A DNA stretch of 64,000 nucleotides. Origin: Costus lasius. Lineage: Eukaryota > Streptophyta > Magnoliopsida > Zingiberales > Costaceae. Where the stretch lies: positions 84,227,178 to 84,291,177 of the forward strand of contig CM050449.1 of assembly GCA_027563935.2 (NCBI GenBank), in the 5' to 3' direction. Shown piece after piece: positions 11,901-23,079 of the stretch. The position numbers and the translations under genes were made by a program. A model generated the notes under the pieces. It made no database searches. It saw only the letters and a program-made list of their open reading frames with translations, and was not told the DNA's origin. Numbering within the stretch: position 1 is the stretch's first letter; each line of letters opens with the position of its first letter.

Positions 11901-13692
11901 GAACTATTCTGCTCATGAGAAGGAGATGCTAGCTGTAGTGCACTGTTTGAGGATTTGGAGAGTATACTTGCTGGGGAGCAAGTTTACTGTCAAAACTGAT
12001 AATGTAGCCAACACATTTTTCCAAACCCAAAAGAAGTTATCTGCGAGACAAGCTAGATGGCAGGAGCAACTAGCTGAGTTTGATTTTGGGTGGGAGCACA
12101 AACCGGGGCGCATTCATCAGGTGCCTGATGCACTAAGCCGGATTGCAGTGGTGACTTTTTGTGGTGCATTATCCTTTGCTCAGAGTAAGATAGTTGGACT
12201 CATCAGAGATCAGGCACTGGCAGATCAAACCTATGAGAAGCTATTATCTCAGATCAGGATGGGGGTCATCCGGAGGTATTATATTAATGATGAGGGTTTG
12301 ATCATGGCCAAGGGAGACCGACCTTATGTTCCATCCTCAGGAGACATTAGGCACGGTTTGATGAGTGAGTATCATGACACCGTGTGGGCGGGTCATCCAG
12401 GAGGCAAGAGAATGTATGCCTTAATCAGCAGAGCATGGTATTGGCCGGGGATGAAAGAGGATATCGAGCATTATGCTAAGACTTGTCATGCATGCCAGCA
12501 GGACAAGATAGAAAGGAGGAAAGATGCAGGGCTTTTGCAGCCGTTGCCTATACCAGATAGACCTTTCTTATCAGTATCCATGGACTTCATCACCCATTTC
12601 CCCAGAGTAGACGGGATGGCGTCTGTGTTTGTTGTGGTAGACAGACGGAGTAAATATGCTGTATTTGCTGCTGCACCGGAGGTTTGCACAGCAGAGGTTA
12701 CTGCTAACCTGTTTTTGACACACGTGGTAAAACATTTTGGGTTACCCAAGGAAATTATAAGTGATAGGGATCCTAGATTTACTGGAAAGTTTTGGACTTC
12801 CCTATTCAAGAGATTGGGTACCGATCTAAAGATGTCAACAGCATACCATCCCCAGACTGATGGTCAAACAGAAAGAATTAATGCATTACTGGAAGAATAT
12901 TTGAGACATTTTGTTTCTTCTACACAGAAGAATTGGTTGAGATTGTTGGATACGGCCCAGTTTGCATATAACATACAGACTTCATCAGCAACTGAGAAGA
13001 GCCCATTTGAGCATGTGTTAGGGTGGCAGCCTATGACACCCATGGATACACTGAATAGGGGCGCAGGGGGAGAGTGCCAGGCGGCTGTAGATTTTATTGA
13101 GGATAGGTCCGAGCTGTGGGATGAAGCTCGTGACAGCCTGGAAGAGGCCAGAAACAGAATGAAGCTCTATGCTGATAGAGATAGACGACATGTGGAGTTT
13201 GCAGTTGGAGAGTTGGTCCTTCTGAAACTTACACCACAGATGTGGAGAAAAACTGATGCGAAGACATACCATAGAGGTCTAGTGAGGAGGTATGAGGGTC
13301 CTTTCAGGATCATTAAAAGAGTAGGCCCAGTTGCATACAGATTGGACTTACCACGATGGCTTCAGTTTTATCCTACCTTTCATGTCAGTCTATTAAAGAA
13401 ATATCATACTGATGACAGACATCCAGACCGGGGACAGGTGAGGAGGCAGCCTGCGAGGGGCAGGATTGAGTTTGCCAAGAAGCCAATAAAATTTTTAGAC
13501 CATAGAGTCTATGGCTCAGGACCACCTGGAGGTCGTAAGATGGAGTTCCTAGTTCAGTGGGAGGATGAACTAGAGGAGGATGCTACCTGGGAGAAGGTAG
13601 AAGACATTACTCAGTTTGAGGAGCTAGCCAGGGCATATGATCAGCTGATGGCCTCGAGGACGAGTGCCAATTCAGTTGGGGGAGTATTGTGA
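8920..13692 (+). CDS. gag-pol polyprotein of the young gypsy chromovirus
   Basis: A single open frame of 1590 codons from ATG 8920. The N-terminus is a coiled coil ([15 protein letters not shown]), followed by a retrotransposon gag domain from about residue 127. A zinc knuckle C361-x2-C364-x3-H368-x4-C373 is one residue shorter than the usual CX2CX4HX4C. Aspartic protease: D433-T-G-A. Reverse transcriptase: YLDD at 816-819. RNase H: D965 in TDAS. Integrase: a zinc-binding HHCC region, then D1222, D1282 and E1318 with the expected 59 and 35 residue spacing. A GPF motif and FHVSLL follow, then a chromodomain (about 1542-1590). All catalytic motifs look intact, so the element could be autonomous. 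The frame runs through the polypurine tract and its TGA (13690-13692) lies inside the first bases of the 3' LTR. Confidence 0.95.
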   Translation: MAAQAQLEERISRLEAALTRLQLTIGVDSDADQGPLSERVSAMRDMIHDVRIESEGHVAELTHSVEERMADLSHTVEGQIGEIGQSVETIAADVNIMKIAMTQLGNQTRAPAPVAVAPARRHVPEPTPFEGARVAKEVENFLFDMEHYFRAAAVGEADKIEVCAAFLKGDAKLWWRTHVAPRTEGDTPEIPDWDALKAEMRAHFRPANTLHSARVAFRYLKQTGSIREYVKQFGTLLLEIPNMEEEEKFHSFTSGLQEWAYRELQRKGVTTYREAVAAADALVDMGGGSRSTAARTTSSPPRRPTGQGQVKKWVPNWKKNKGVAHYQPQAQKKKPLPVQQRPQPQQGKASTSVTSRGKQGCFICNGPHLMRDCPRKQGVASLALGSTQEGQDDLGCAGVSVNPLVIANVSVRSSPLMYIDLVLNDVQITAMVDTGATHLFVSDRVKDKLKLKTMPCTNSVKTVNADPRRASGVSYDVPVRLGSWSGRVHAMVTALDDFDVIVGMDLLRRAKAVPMPHLNGLQIVDERSPCFLPCHTAAKVESKNKGKEIVAASIVARGLRRGETTYLAHVRVVEDFPQTISTPVQPSGHRGGSANLPSSSRSRDVEMSVGAAKMSLEDRVQLLPAPIGELLQEYSDVVPPEMPKVLPPRRDIDHAIELIPGAVPPAQAPYRMPPAELEELRKQLDELLESGYIQPSKAPYGAPVLFQRKKDGSMRMCVDYRALNKVTVKNSYPIPLIQDLIDRLVHAKVFSKLDLRSGYWQVRIAEGDEPKTTCVTRYGSYEFLVMPFGLTNAPATFCNLMNNILHPFLDKFVVVYLDDIVIYSESLEEHTEHLRQVLAVLRESQLYLKLEKCDFAQKEVEFLGHIVGGGQVRMDEKKVAAIVDWPAPISVSTLRSFLGLANFYRRFIKDYSKVVAPLTDLLRKDVSWCWEERHQRAFSDLKERVTSEPILRLPDFALPFEVHTDASDRALGGVLVQEGRPIAYESRKLKSAELNYSAHEKEMLAVVHCLRIWRVYLLGSKFTVKTDNVANTFFQTQKKLSARQARWQEQLAEFDFGWEHKPGRIHQVPDALSRIAVVTFCGALSFAQSKIVGLIRDQALADQTYEKLLSQIRMGVIRRYYINDEGLIMAKGDRPYVPSSGDIRHGLMSEYHDTVWAGHPGGKRMYALISRAWYWPGMKEDIEHYAKTCHACQQDKIERRKDAGLLQPLPIPDRPFLSVSMDFITHFPRVDGMASVFVVVDRRSKYAVFAAAPEVCTAEVTANLFLTHVVKHFGLPKEIISDRDPRFTGKFWTSLFKRLGTDLKMSTAYHPQTDGQTERINALLEEYLRHFVSSTQKNWLRLLDTAQFAYNIQTSSATEKSPFEHVLGWQPMTPMDTLNRGAGGECQAAVDFIEDRSELWDEARDSLEEARNRMKLYADRDRRHVEFAVGELVLLKLTPQMWRKTDAKTYHRGLVRRYEGPFRIIKRVGPVAYRLDLPRWLQFYPTFHVSLLKKYHTDDRHPDRGQVRRQPARGRIEFAKKPIKFLDHRVYGSGPPGGRKMEFLVQWEDELEEDATWEKVEDITQFEELARAYDQLMASRTSANSVGGVL
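13674..13687 (+). promoter_or_regulatory. Polypurine tract (within the coding sequence)
   Basis: GTTGGGGGAGTATTG directly precedes the 3' LTR and would prime plus-strand synthesis. It also encodes the last residues of pol. Confidence 0.8.
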
Positions 13693-15459
13693 GACCCTGG
13701 GTATGCTGGGGTTATACCCCAGACCATTCCATGGATCCAGCGGGGTTCTGGGGAGGAATGGAGGAGTCTAGAGGGGTGCTAGGCTGGTGTTGCAGGGAGC
13801 CTACTAGTGGAGTTAGGTTTCTAACACTTGTGTTAAGTATGTTTTTGTAGGTACATCGACATACTTATCCTTGGGCATGGCCTGGGGGTGCTTTGGAGTG
13901 ATGAGGGATCATTCCCGTATTTCGGAGCATGGTTAACTTAACCATGGTTACCTTAACCATGGTCAGCTTAACCATGGTCACTGGAGATAACCCTGGGTTC
14001 GATCGGGGTTCAATTCTGAGACCTAGGGGCTGATCTAAGTCATCTAGGGTTTGAAGGAATATTCTTGGCATCTTGTTTAAGTGAGCACATGTTTAGCATG
14101 TGTCAACTTAAAGCCAAGATCCAATAAGGTTTGAATTGAGGATCCATTAAGAGGATTAATGGGTTCCCTCTTCATAACCCTCTTGGATCCAATATGGGGG
14201 CGAGTTCTTCACTTGGGCGAACATCATGAACCAAGTTTGGTTCGGTTCAAGGCTTGGATGAATTCAAAATTCAAATCAGCGCCAAAGAAGGAAGGTTCCT
14301 ATTCTTCCTCAAATCACTTGGCTACACTTGAAGGTTGGAGTTTGAATTCGAATTGGAGGCTTGAACTTGGCATTGGCGGACTGCACTATAAGAGGAACCC
14401 CTTGGCGACATTGAGGGGGCTGATCACTCTTGCTACGACGAAGTGCTGCCAAAATTCAGAGTGAAAGAGAGAGTTGTTCTTCCTAGAGGCGAGGAAGAAC
14501 ACTTGAAGAAGGAAGGCTTTGCTTTGGCGCATCCTTGGAGGGCAAGGACTACATCCGGCGAACACCTAGTCTTCTTCTTCACCACCGGCCAACACTTTGG
14601 AGTGGAAGCACCTTGCTGTCCACTAAGTGTTCTTGGCGTTCTTGGGCTTGGAGGCAAGCACAAGAAGGAGGACTTCATCAACAACTACCTAGGGAGGCGA
14701 CCCTAGGGTTTGGACTCTTCATCACTTGGTGGAGAGTGCTTTTGGTGGGCGGCTTCTTGAGGGAGGGGGCTGTTCTCATCCATATCATTGTGTATAAGCG
14801 TTTGGAGGGTATAACCCTAAACCCTAAAACCTTGTACTGCCGTTGTTGATATTATATATTTGTGTACCTCTTCCCGGGATTAGGGAAGAGGGTCCTTTTG
14901 TATATCAAGCATTAGACTTGGTAGAGGATCGGTTTTCTGGACTTTATCGGATTTAGCTTAGGTGGGGCGCAAGTATTGTACTTGTCCTCATCCTTCGCTC
15001 ATTGTGTAGTGATATTATTGCTTAGGGTTAAGCAGGCCGGTAGCTATTGATTGTTAGGTTTTGAGCAGAGGTCTATTGCTCTTTGATCTACGATAGATCA
15101 CCTTGTTGTGTGCAATATCTGCCTGTGAAAGCTTGTGAGTTTCAGGGCGCACAAGGTGTGCAAAGCGGTTAGTGGCAGAGGAAGAGCCTAACCCGCCACC
15201 TTGCTTATATTGCATAGCTACATTCGGTCATCATCACTCAGTCAGCTCAGAGGATCAGTTGATTGGGTAGAGTTAGGGTTTGAGTGATCTGTATTGCTGG
15301 GGGACGATCTATTATATTGAGAGCGCGCATTGTATTTCATATTATACGTTTCCGCATAGACGCATTGTATAGGTGTGTTAGCTGACAGGTTTACACAGTG
15401 GTTGTGTAGATCTGTGCTATCACGTCCTAGTTTTAGGCGCGAAAAATTGGGGCGTGACA
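13688..15459 (+). mobile_element. 3' LTR of the young gypsy element
   Basis: The same 1772 bp as the 5' LTR with about two substitutions. It is followed by the CTAGG duplication at 15460-15464. Confidence 0.95.
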
Positions 15460-15460
15460 C

Positions 15461-15950
15461 TAGGGGTGGCAACGGGTTAAGTAACTGTGTTTTTATTCTA
15501 AACTCGAACCCAACTCAATTACAAAATCCGCTATTTGAACCTGACTCAAACCCGAGTTGGGTACCCTATTATACAATCCGAATCTAGGTCAAGTATTTAA
15601 ATAAGTATCCGCGGGTACTTGATTAAATAAAAATAGACTATTTATTATTTTATTTTATAAAATATACTTTAGAATTTAAAATAATAATAAATATATTTAT
15701 ATAATAATTATATATTATTATTTTATATTTTTAATAGTAATAAATATTTATATAATAGTTATTTTATTATTATTTATATTTTAATAATAAAAAATATATT
15801 TATTTTTTTTTTTGAAATCAGGTAATATGTACCGGGTATCTACATTCATAATTCTAAACCACATTAAAATCTGACCTATCAAATTCGAACCCACCCACCC
15901 CGTTTAGCTAATCGGGTGCTCGAACTGAATGGGTGAAATTGCCACCCCTA
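15461..15950. mobile_element. hAT-type MITE, 490 bp
   Basis: The terminal inverted repeats are TAGGGGTGGCAA (15461-15472) and TTGCCACCCCTA (15939-15950). The 8-bp flanks are ATTGACAC (6877-6884, left of the gypsy insertion) and CTTGACAC (15951-15958), 7 of 8 matching. The empty site is visible in the inverted paralogue (TTGACAC once, 39749-39755 on the minus strand). The interior is AT-rich with no ORF. The young gypsy element inserted into the first bases of this element, so its left end TAGG is also present at 6885-6888. Confidence 0.88.
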
Positions 15951-16103
15951 CTTGACACATGGTTTTGTTGTTTATTGCTTTCTAAAAGAATGTGTAACCT
16001 AGGAATACAAACTATTTGTAAGTGCAAATGAATTGCTTTCAATAATACATGATGCAAATCTAAGATGTAAAATTGCAAGCATTCATGAAACCATGATGAA
16101 AAA

Positions 16104-17875
16104 ATTCTAGCATACAATAATCACAACATATCTTTAGCAAATCATTATATTTTTTTTATATCAAAAACATTTTATGGCATTACATGAGTGACAAAAAGTC
16201 TCAAACGGATGATTTTATATAGTGTCTACTTATAGCACACTATGTACCTTAATTTCGTGTAAGGAGATCAACTCCATGCATAATACTAGTCTCATTCATT
16301 GCCAATGTTCCACAAGTAAAACAATAAAAAAATAAAAAAAACCCTTAATTACAAGTATACACAAGAGTTATACCACTCCCCTGCGTCACTACACACCTTT
16401 GTGCCCCTAGTTGCTGAGCTGCACTGTTATAGGTCATGTCAATCGAAGTATATTTCATATAATAACATGACACCATGTGTGTACATATTGTACATTGAAT
16501 AAATTGTCTTTGTTTATGCGCAGACCTTGTTGGGCACTATCTCAAGGCATGGAAATCCTTATGGGGTGTATAATATTGGAGGGGTGAACGTGCTTATTTA
16601 AATCAAGCCCTAGCCTTTCCCACCCAATGCTAGTCAAGCCCTAGCCTTTCCCACACACAAGAGGCTTTGTGGTTACAGTATAATATTGGAGGGGTGAACG
16701 TGCTTATTTAAATCAAATCTCATGACAACTCATGAGTTTAAAATTGAAGGTTACATAGTTTCTACTCTTGCACCATTGATGGAGGGCCAGGACATGCTCC
16801 GAGGAGATCTGCTAGGGCTCGAAAGAAACCTTCCATATATGGTTTTCCTTTCTTGAGTCCATCTTCCTTATTTGTATTTGCATTGCGTGGCATGATAGGT
16901 TAGATCTACCCCCAAAATAAAACATGCATCCATGTAGAGCTATTTATGGTAGGTTGTGCATTGTAAACATGCATGCATAAAAATTTGAAAAAAAATGTAA
17001 CTCATGCATCATGATAGATTAGAGCATACTTTCATTTATGTTGTGCTAGAAAGTTCCTCAAGTGCTCAAGCAACTCAGCTCACTCATTCAACTGAGCTAG
17101 CTCCAAATTCGGAAAGTCAGTCCCAATTCCAATTCAAGTAAAGATTCAACATAAAGAAGCTTCAATCAACACTTGTCATGAGAAGATTGCACCAGCTCAT
17201 GGAAAGAATACAGCCACAACCTTGCAAATTTGTGTCAATCCATCAAATAAATTATGGGATTAATCAAGATCTAAAATTTTAGGGATCCCTCATGTAGAAC
17301 CCCAATTTGTGGAAACATATATGGAAGCCTCTTAGCCGCCCAAGCCATTTAATGAAAGTTTTCAAATTTGAAACAAAATGCATTGAACCAAGACACAATC
17401 GACCACCATCTAAAAAGGAAAGAAGATACCTCATGAAGAATATTCCAAGCAACATCCAATCAAGCCAATGCGTCCACACCAAAGAAGGCAGCTCAACCAC
17501 AAGGAAACCTCATGAATTTTGAATTTATCTTCAAGGAAACCACCCAAAGCACTTTTCCAAATTTTATATGGAGCAAATGACTTCCTTTCCCACAAGTAGT
17601 CACCGCCTGTATAATTGTAACCCATCATCATAATGCATATTGTTGAATAGTTGATAGATAGACAAATCTATCGGTGCTTGTGTCGCCAATCTCCTCCCTT
17701 TTTCTTCTCTAAGGGCCAAGCCCTCTACCTCTCTTCTTCCCCTTCTCCTCGATCAACCAAAGCCCTTTCTTGCTCTTGTGAAGATCAAAGCCTTCAAGTG
17801 AACTGATTCCTCCATTGGCACATCCTTCCTCCTTGAAGCCGAGACCTTCAAAGATGATTTCCCAAGCAAAGCTAA
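16104..17875. other. Unassigned non-coding region
   Basis: No convincing gene. A 39-bp direct repeat occurs at 16568-16606 and 16678-16716. A segment at about 16696-16770 resembles 35707-35783. From about 17640 the sequence is C/T-rich and could be the remnant of an old LTR, but no boundary is visible. Confidence 0.4.
16568..16716. repeat. 39-bp direct repeat pair, 110 bp apart
   Basis: The sequence containing GGAGGGGTGAACGTGCTTAT occurs at 16568-16606 and again at 16678-16716. A CAAGCCCTAGCCTTTCCCAC segment is also duplicated around 16605 and 16635. Confidence 0.85.
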
Positions 17876-17894
17876 GTATTTTGTAGGGGTGTCC

Positions 17895-18045
17895 AATCGG
17901 TTCAACCCGAACCGAACCGAACCGATTGGACCCGCACCGAACTTTTTTTCCTATTTGTTTCCAACCCGAAACCGAACCGAAATATTACAAAACCGATGTA
18001 AACCGAACCGAAAAATATCGGTTCGGTTCGGGTTAAACCGATAAA
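17895..18045. repeat. Left subterminal AACCG repeats of the hAT element
   Basis: Many copies of ACCGAACCGA in both orientations. The array is mirrored by 22705-22860 at the right end. Subterminal repeats of this kind are typical transposase-binding regions in hAT elements. Confidence 0.85.
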
Positions 18046-18175
18046 AACCGAAATTTTAAGCATAATAGAAAAGTTTTCTATTATGACTCATTGACATTGT
18101 TATCTTATGGTTTTGAAAGTAGATTCATTGTATATCTTATGGTTTTTGAAAGTAAAACTGCTAATATATGAGTTG

Positions 18176-19115
18176 CTAAGAATTCTTACTTATGTAGGCC
18201 AGGACAGATACGAAGAATAGCTTCAGCAAACTGGAGATACATAAATGCTCAATAAAGCAAATAATGTCCCATGTTCCTGTACAAATGCCTCTGCAGTTAA
18301 ACGAAAAAAAAAGGGGTCAAGATTGTGTTCGTATTTACCAGAAGCTAAGATTAATATTAAGTACTGTTGGGTGATATATAAATTGTGAATCCAAATAATG
18401 GTACAAAAATACAAGTAAGAACTAGTAGATAATAAGTAATAAAGCAGCAGAAGCTGTTGAATTCTTAGAGTCAAACTAATGAACTATAAGCCACTCAGAC
18501 TGATACATGTACAAGTTAGCTGCAGTTTTCAGAAGAATAGCATCCAAGTCTTCACTAATATATATAAACTCAAAGCAAAGTGGCCAGCTGAATCATAGAG
18601 GTACAACGCAGAAAAAGAATAAAAGAATAAGCAAGTGACTGCTTGGGGTTCTCAAGAGAAATCCACATCAACAAATGTTAGTGAAAGATTTGGTGATAAA
18701 TCATATCATATCTTGTAGACTCTCAGCATTGATTGATGATCTATGAACTATGCTTTACCTTATTACCTATATCTCATTAGATGCTTAGGACCTTAGGCAC
18801 AGCCTGTTTTTCAACGAAAAAAAGAACATAGTCACATGCTGAGTTGAATTTCTGTAAAATGGACAGATTTTTTTCAATGTGAAGTAATGATACTCGATCC
18901 ATCATCATCTTAAAGTTGCCCAGAGTAACTTTTGATCAAAGTGTTAGAGAAAAATGAGTTATAACTAAGTACAGTACTGAAAAAGTTTGCTAAATTACAA
19001 AAGAAAGATCTCCTTACTCGCAGGAAGCACCAAATATGGTCTTAACTGGAGCTACGAAAATATTCCCAAGTGCAGCACCAACACCACTTGCAGCTTTACT
19101 TGTAGCAGATCCCAT
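18176..19115 (-). pseudogene. Captured two-exon host-gene fragment (small MGSATSK protein)
   Basis: On the minus strand an ATG at 19115-19113 opens exon 1 (19115-19018), which begins MGSATSKAASGVGAALGN. It ends at a consensus donor GA|GTAAGG. After a 727-nt intron (19017-18291) the acceptor CTGCAG| leads into exon 2 (18290-18176), which continues in frame with ICTGTWDIICFIEHLC and a hydrophobic stretch, then TAG; the joined frame is 70 codons. Residues 2-7 fit an N-myristoylation signal (MGxxxS/T), suggesting a membrane-attached source protein. A second donor-like GTAAGAAT just before the stop suggests the original gene had more exons. The fragment lies downstream of the transposase on the same strand. 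I recognise the pattern as that of a small plant protein of unknown function, but not its name. Confidence 0.7.
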
Positions 19116-19119
19116 TAGG

Positions 19120-19735
19120 CATGGTACTACTCATCCACCTACAGAATCAATTTGGCACACAGGAAAAAAACTATATATTGGAAATAGTATTAAGCACACA
19201 GGAAAAAAACTATGAAGCACACGTTACTACTATCACTATCACAGTCAAACACATCAAAAGTCAAAACCGAATTTTGCATCAAATTTCAAATACCAAAGTG
19301 GCAAAGTATCAAACTTTCAAAGTTCAATTAAACAAACTTAGTAAGTACCAAGTACCAACTAGGCAACTACCAAAGTATCAAACATGAAACTACAATTCAT
19401 ACAGAGCCATTTGTCCATACATCATAGTACCAACTTGGCAACTTTGACAGAATCAAAATTCCAAAATTCAGAACTGAGAAGTGAGAAATGACTATTGTCC
19501 ATACACCATAGTACCAACTAGGCAACAAACTCCAAATGCCCATCAGCCCATCAGTCCAAAGTTCAAACTCCATTACTGATTACTCTATTACCTGCATAAG
19601 CTAATATCAACAACTAACAAAAGTTACGTTAGTATTAGTAAATAGGAAATATACCAAAGCTGTCCTATTAACAATAATTATACTAAAGCATTTAACAAGT
19701 AATTGATTACCATTACTTACACGTTAGAGAGGTAA
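19120..19735. other. hAT internal non-coding region with short repeats
   Basis: CACACAGGAAAAAAACTAT occurs twice (about 19155 and 19196). A TAGTACCAACT(A/T)GGCAAC segment occurs at about 19426 and 19510. No ORF is supported. The stretch may be promoter or 5' flank of the captured gene fragment, since it lies upstream of its ATG on the minus strand. Confidence 0.4.
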
Positions 19736-19738
19736 CAT

Positions 19739-21895
19739 CTACATATCAATGATTTCTGGTGCAGATTTAATTGTTGAAATCACTGTCAATTGTTGAAAAT
19801 TGAAATCACAATAAATTAGAGCTTTAATCCATTATAACAGTAATATAAAATAACTAATATTAAACTTATATAATTTACCTTTATCAAGTGAGTGAACATC
19901 TTCTATATTTTCTTCCACTTCACGATCCTTTGCTTTAATCCAATCTTGGCAACAAATTAGAGCTTCCAACATTGAAGGAGACAGTGAACTTCTGAAAGGA
20001 TCAAGTACACGGCCTCCAGTACTAAAAGTTGATTCTGAAGCTACGGTAGATATAGGAATGGCTAAAATATCACGGACAATGGATGATAAAACAGGAAATC
20101 TTATGGAATTAATCTTCCACCAACTTAAAAGATCAAATTGGGGATTTGGCCGTTCAGTATCTTCATTCAAATATTTATCTAACTTAGTTTTTTCATGAAT
20201 TGCAAGATTTTCCTTGTATCTCCTATACTTCACTTCAGTTTTGGATAGCACAAACTCAGAAGCTGACAAAGACAAAGTAGAACTTGATCCTTCAGCAATT
20301 TTTGAATTGTCACTAATTCCCATTGTGCTCTTATACTCATTGAAGATCCTTTGAAGAAGTGTTTGCACCCTAACATATATAATTGGAACTTTGTCTTCAC
20401 CATACATTTCTGAAAGCACAAAATTCAAATAATCCATCTTATATCTAGGATCAAAAATAATTGCAATGAATAGAAGCAAATTCATTTTTTCAACATTCCC
20501 CCAATATTTGTCCCATTTTTGTTTCATTTTCATTGCCATTTCATGAAACATCGGATCAATATCAATATCTTCTATCCATTCAGTCAAAGTTGATGCAATT
20601 TGACTAACTTCATTGACATATAGATTGGAAGTGGTTGCCAAAGTTGTAGATACATTTAATGTGAATTGATAAAAAAGCTTCAACATTGAAGCTAAATCTC
20701 GTACAATTTTCCAATCATTTTCTGAAGGCCTACCAAGTCCATTAGTTAATAGTTCTGATTCAAAATGAGGGTCTTCTTCACTAAATATTTCAAAGGCACT
20801 TTCATACCTTTGTGCTACATCTAACATGATATAGGTTGAATTCCACCTTGTACAAACATCCAAAGATAGGTGAGCTTTACTTTCTATCTTCGCTTGGGCA
20901 ACACATGAGTTAAATATTTGCAATCTTCGTGGAGATTGCTTAACATATTTTATTGCTCCACGAACTCTCTCAACTGAAGATTGAGAAGATTTTAAGCCAT
21001 CTTGGACAATTAAATTCATAACATGTGCAGTACATCTTACATGTAAAAATTCCCCATTCAGAATGCTTCCTTTTTCCCAAATGTTAATCCTTTTTTTAAG
21101 AAATAAAACAGCTGTGTCATTCGAGCTTGCATTGTCAACTATTACAGTCATAACTCTAGAAATACCCCAATCATGTAGGCATTTCTCAATAGCTTTCCCA
21201 ATAACTTCACCCTTATGACTTGTTATTGGAAAAAAATTCAAAACCCTTTTATGTAGTTTCCAATGCAAATCAATAAAATGACCTGTGATACACATATAGT
21301 TAATTCGTTGAATAGATGTCCATGTGTCAGTTGTAATACAAATCCGCTGAAAATTATCTTGTATAAAGCTTTTCAACCTCATTCTCTCCTCCACAAATAG
21401 CTCAAAACAGTCTCAAGCAATCGTTTGCCTTGAAGGAATACGAAATCGTGGTATAGCAGCATCACAGAATTTTTTAAAGCCTTTACTTTCAATGAATTTA
21501 AAAGGCAATTCATCTATAATAATCATTTCTACTAACGCCTTTCTAACAATAGTTTGATCAAATTTCCAAGTTGATAATACAGTACTTGCCGTTTCACCGG
21601 TAGTTGTGAAAGAAATTTCAGTTTGGGTTTTACCCTTCTCTCCTACTTCTATGCCTTGTGCACTCAAATATTTTATGCATTTAGTCAAATGTGCCTTTAA
21701 TGTACTAGTTCCACATGTCCTAGTATCACAAGCATAACTTGCATCACAATATACACACTTTGCTTTTGATAAACCATCATTCTCAAATTTTTCAAAATGG
21801 TTCCAAACTTCAGCCCTTGGTTTTATAGTTTTTCTCTTCTTTGTATTACTTGCTTGAGCCTCGGTTGTACTTGTATCTATTTGTTTATCACTCAT
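19739..21895 (-). pseudogene. hAT transposase (BED finger, RICESLEEPER-like), one nonsense codon
   Basis: ATG at 21895-21893. N-terminal BED zinc finger with C-x2-C (CVYC) and a distal H-x3-4-C/H (LKAHLTKC), residues about 30-85. The central RNase H-like hAT domain has TTDTWTS, VDNASSND and RCTAHVMNLIV motifs. The C-terminal dimerisation region has FPVLSSIVRDILAIPISTVASESTFS. The frame is broken once, by TGA at 21415-21413. Flanking residues fit the family across this stop, and CGA to TGA would be a single C-to-T change. The frame can be followed to 19879, where DKG|GTAAATT is a good donor; an acceptor at 19756 would add five codons and TAG at 19741-19739. The function would be cut-and-paste transposition of this element. 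Confidence 0.88.
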
Positions 21896-21898
21896 TTC

Positions 21899-22266
21899 CT
21901 TAAACTATAAAAAATTTAGACTAATTAGCAATTTAACATCTAGCTGTCTTCAATTAAATAACAAAAAATAACAAAACTAATCAGTAATCATAAAAAGAAA
22001 CTAAAGAACTAAATAACAAAAATCAAAAATTAAGAGTAGAATTTGCTGTCTTCAATTAAATAACAAAAATTCCATCCATAAATTCTGGACCAGAAATCAG
22101 AATCCAAACTAATACATGCTTTGGTTTCTACATTCTAACATTCGTCCCAATATAAAACCCTAAATCAGCCAATCAAGCACGGAATCAGGCGTGTAAAGAA
22201 CTAAGAAACTAAAGATAGTGAGAAAATATAAAACCCTAAAAATCAAAACTAAACCTAAAAGCTTAC
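21899..22266 (-). other. Predicted 5' UTR intron of the hAT transposase
   Basis: On the minus strand the donor ATCG|GTAAGC lies at 22266-22265. The acceptor TTTAAG|GAA ends at 21899, three bases before the start ATG. The intervening sequence is AT-rich whereas the upstream exon is GC-rich. The prediction is from splice-site consensus and base composition only. Confidence 0.55.
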
Positions 22267-22600
22267 CGATGAAGGTGTGAACTATGCTGGCGAAGGCGGT
22301 GAGTCGGCATCTCAAGCCTCTCAAGCTCAGCGAGTCAGCGATGAGAGCGATTGCGACTGCGAGTCTGCGAGAGCGCGTAGGGTACGCGTAGCTGGAGCCG
22401 AGAGTAAGACACTAAGACAGCCAAGACTGCGAGAGCGCTGTCGCGAGAGGCCGAGAGCCGAGTGCCGACTGCGACTGCCGAGTGCCGACTGCGAGAGCGC
22501 TGTCTCGGCGTGAGGCGTCGCGCCGAGTGGAGCGTGGAGGGCTCTGGTCGCCTGGTCGGGCAGTCCACAGTCGGCTGGAGGCTGAAGTTCTGAACCGCTG
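22267..22600 (-). promoter_or_regulatory. GC- and CpG-rich 5' leader/promoter of the hAT transposase
   Basis: A sharply GC-rich island made of short repeats (CTCTCGCAGTC, GGCACTCGGC and variants) within AT-rich DNA. It lies directly upstream of the predicted 5' UTR intron. Long ORFs here on both strands are a consequence of the composition. Confidence 0.55.
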
Positions 22601-22704
22601 AAGGTGAAGGCTGAACTTAGGTTATGTTACGTTAGCGGCGTTGCGTAGGGTTTGGTTTTGTTGAACCGCTGGTCCGCTGATACGCTAAATCGCTGAACCA
22701 TTTT

Positions 22705-22860
22705 TTCGGTTCGGTTCGGTTTTTTTGATTTTTTAAAACCAAAAACCGAAACCGACCCGAAATTTTTTAACGGAAATCAAAACCGAACCGAACCCGACCC
22801 ATTGTATAAAAACCGAACCGAACCGACAATTTCGGTTCGGTGCGGTTCGGTTTGCCAGGT
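22705..22860. repeat. Right subterminal AACCG repeats of the hAT element
   Basis: An array of CGGTTCGGTTCGG and its complement, the counterpart of 17895-18045 in inverted orientation. Confidence 0.85.
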
Positions 22861-22892
22861 TGAACCAGACTTCGGACAGCCCTAGTATTTTG

Positions 22893-23079
22893 TCTTCTAA
22901 ATTATAGTTCTTCATTTCTCCCTTAGATCTTGTAACTACACCTTGTTTTAATTCTTGTAGGAAGATAGTGTATGGATGGATGCTTTAAGGATCACCCCTT
23001 GGCACATGACTTCTTCCTTCCCCCCTTTATTAGTTTAGTCCATATATTGGCTAGGCAAGAGAATAAGGTGGCTTAACCT
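22893..23079. other. Unassigned segment between the hAT and copia elements
   Basis: 187 bp with no recognisable feature. It continues 17640-17883 once the hAT element is removed, and itself continues at 32207 once the copia element is removed. Confidence 0.5.

Larger units (their letters stand above)
6889..15459 (+). mobile_element. Complete young Ty3/gypsy chromovirus, 8571 bp
   Basis: LTRs 6889-8660 and 13688-15459 are each 1772 bp and begin TGTGAGACCC and end GCGTGACA. The target-site duplication is CTAGG (6884-6888 and 15460-15464). I see only two LTR differences, T/C at about 7217 versus the 3' copy and G/A at about 8202, so the insertion is very recent. A primer-binding site for initiator tRNA-Met and an uninterrupted gag-pol are present. 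The element sits in the terminal inverted repeat of a hAT-type MITE. It is a chromovirus by its C-terminal chromodomain; a Galadriel or Reina relationship is possible but not settled. Confidence 0.96.
5868..16103 (+). repeat. Left arm of an inverted duplication carrying tRNA-Cys (interrupted by two transposons)
   Basis: Sequence 5868-6884 plus 15951-16103 matches the reverse complement of about 39601-40540, including both flanks of the tRNA-Cys gene. The left arm is interrupted at TTGACAC by a hAT-type MITE, which is itself interrupted by the gypsy element 6889-15459. The right arm shows the empty site. Identity is imperfect by eye, with small indels. Confidence 0.85.
17884..22884 (-). mobile_element. 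hAT transposon, 5001 bp, carrying a captured gene fragment
   Basis: An exact 8-bp target duplication GTATTTTG lies at 17876-17883 and 22885-22892. The terminal repeats are TAGGGGTGTCC and GGACAGCCCTA (one mismatch). Inside both ends are subterminal arrays of AACCG/CGGTT units. The transposase gene is on the minus strand. Between it and the left end lies a two-exon fragment resembling a host gene, so this is a transposase-bearing element that has also captured host sequence. Confidence 0.94.

Noticed and set aside
9136..13272. Minus-strand ORFs opposite the gypsy gag-pol
   Set aside because: They are antisense shadows of a clear 1590-codon coding frame.
22277..22568. Overlapping Arg/Ser-rich ORFs on both strands
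   Set aside because: They result from GC-rich repeats with few stops. No domain, and the position fits a transposase 5' leader.
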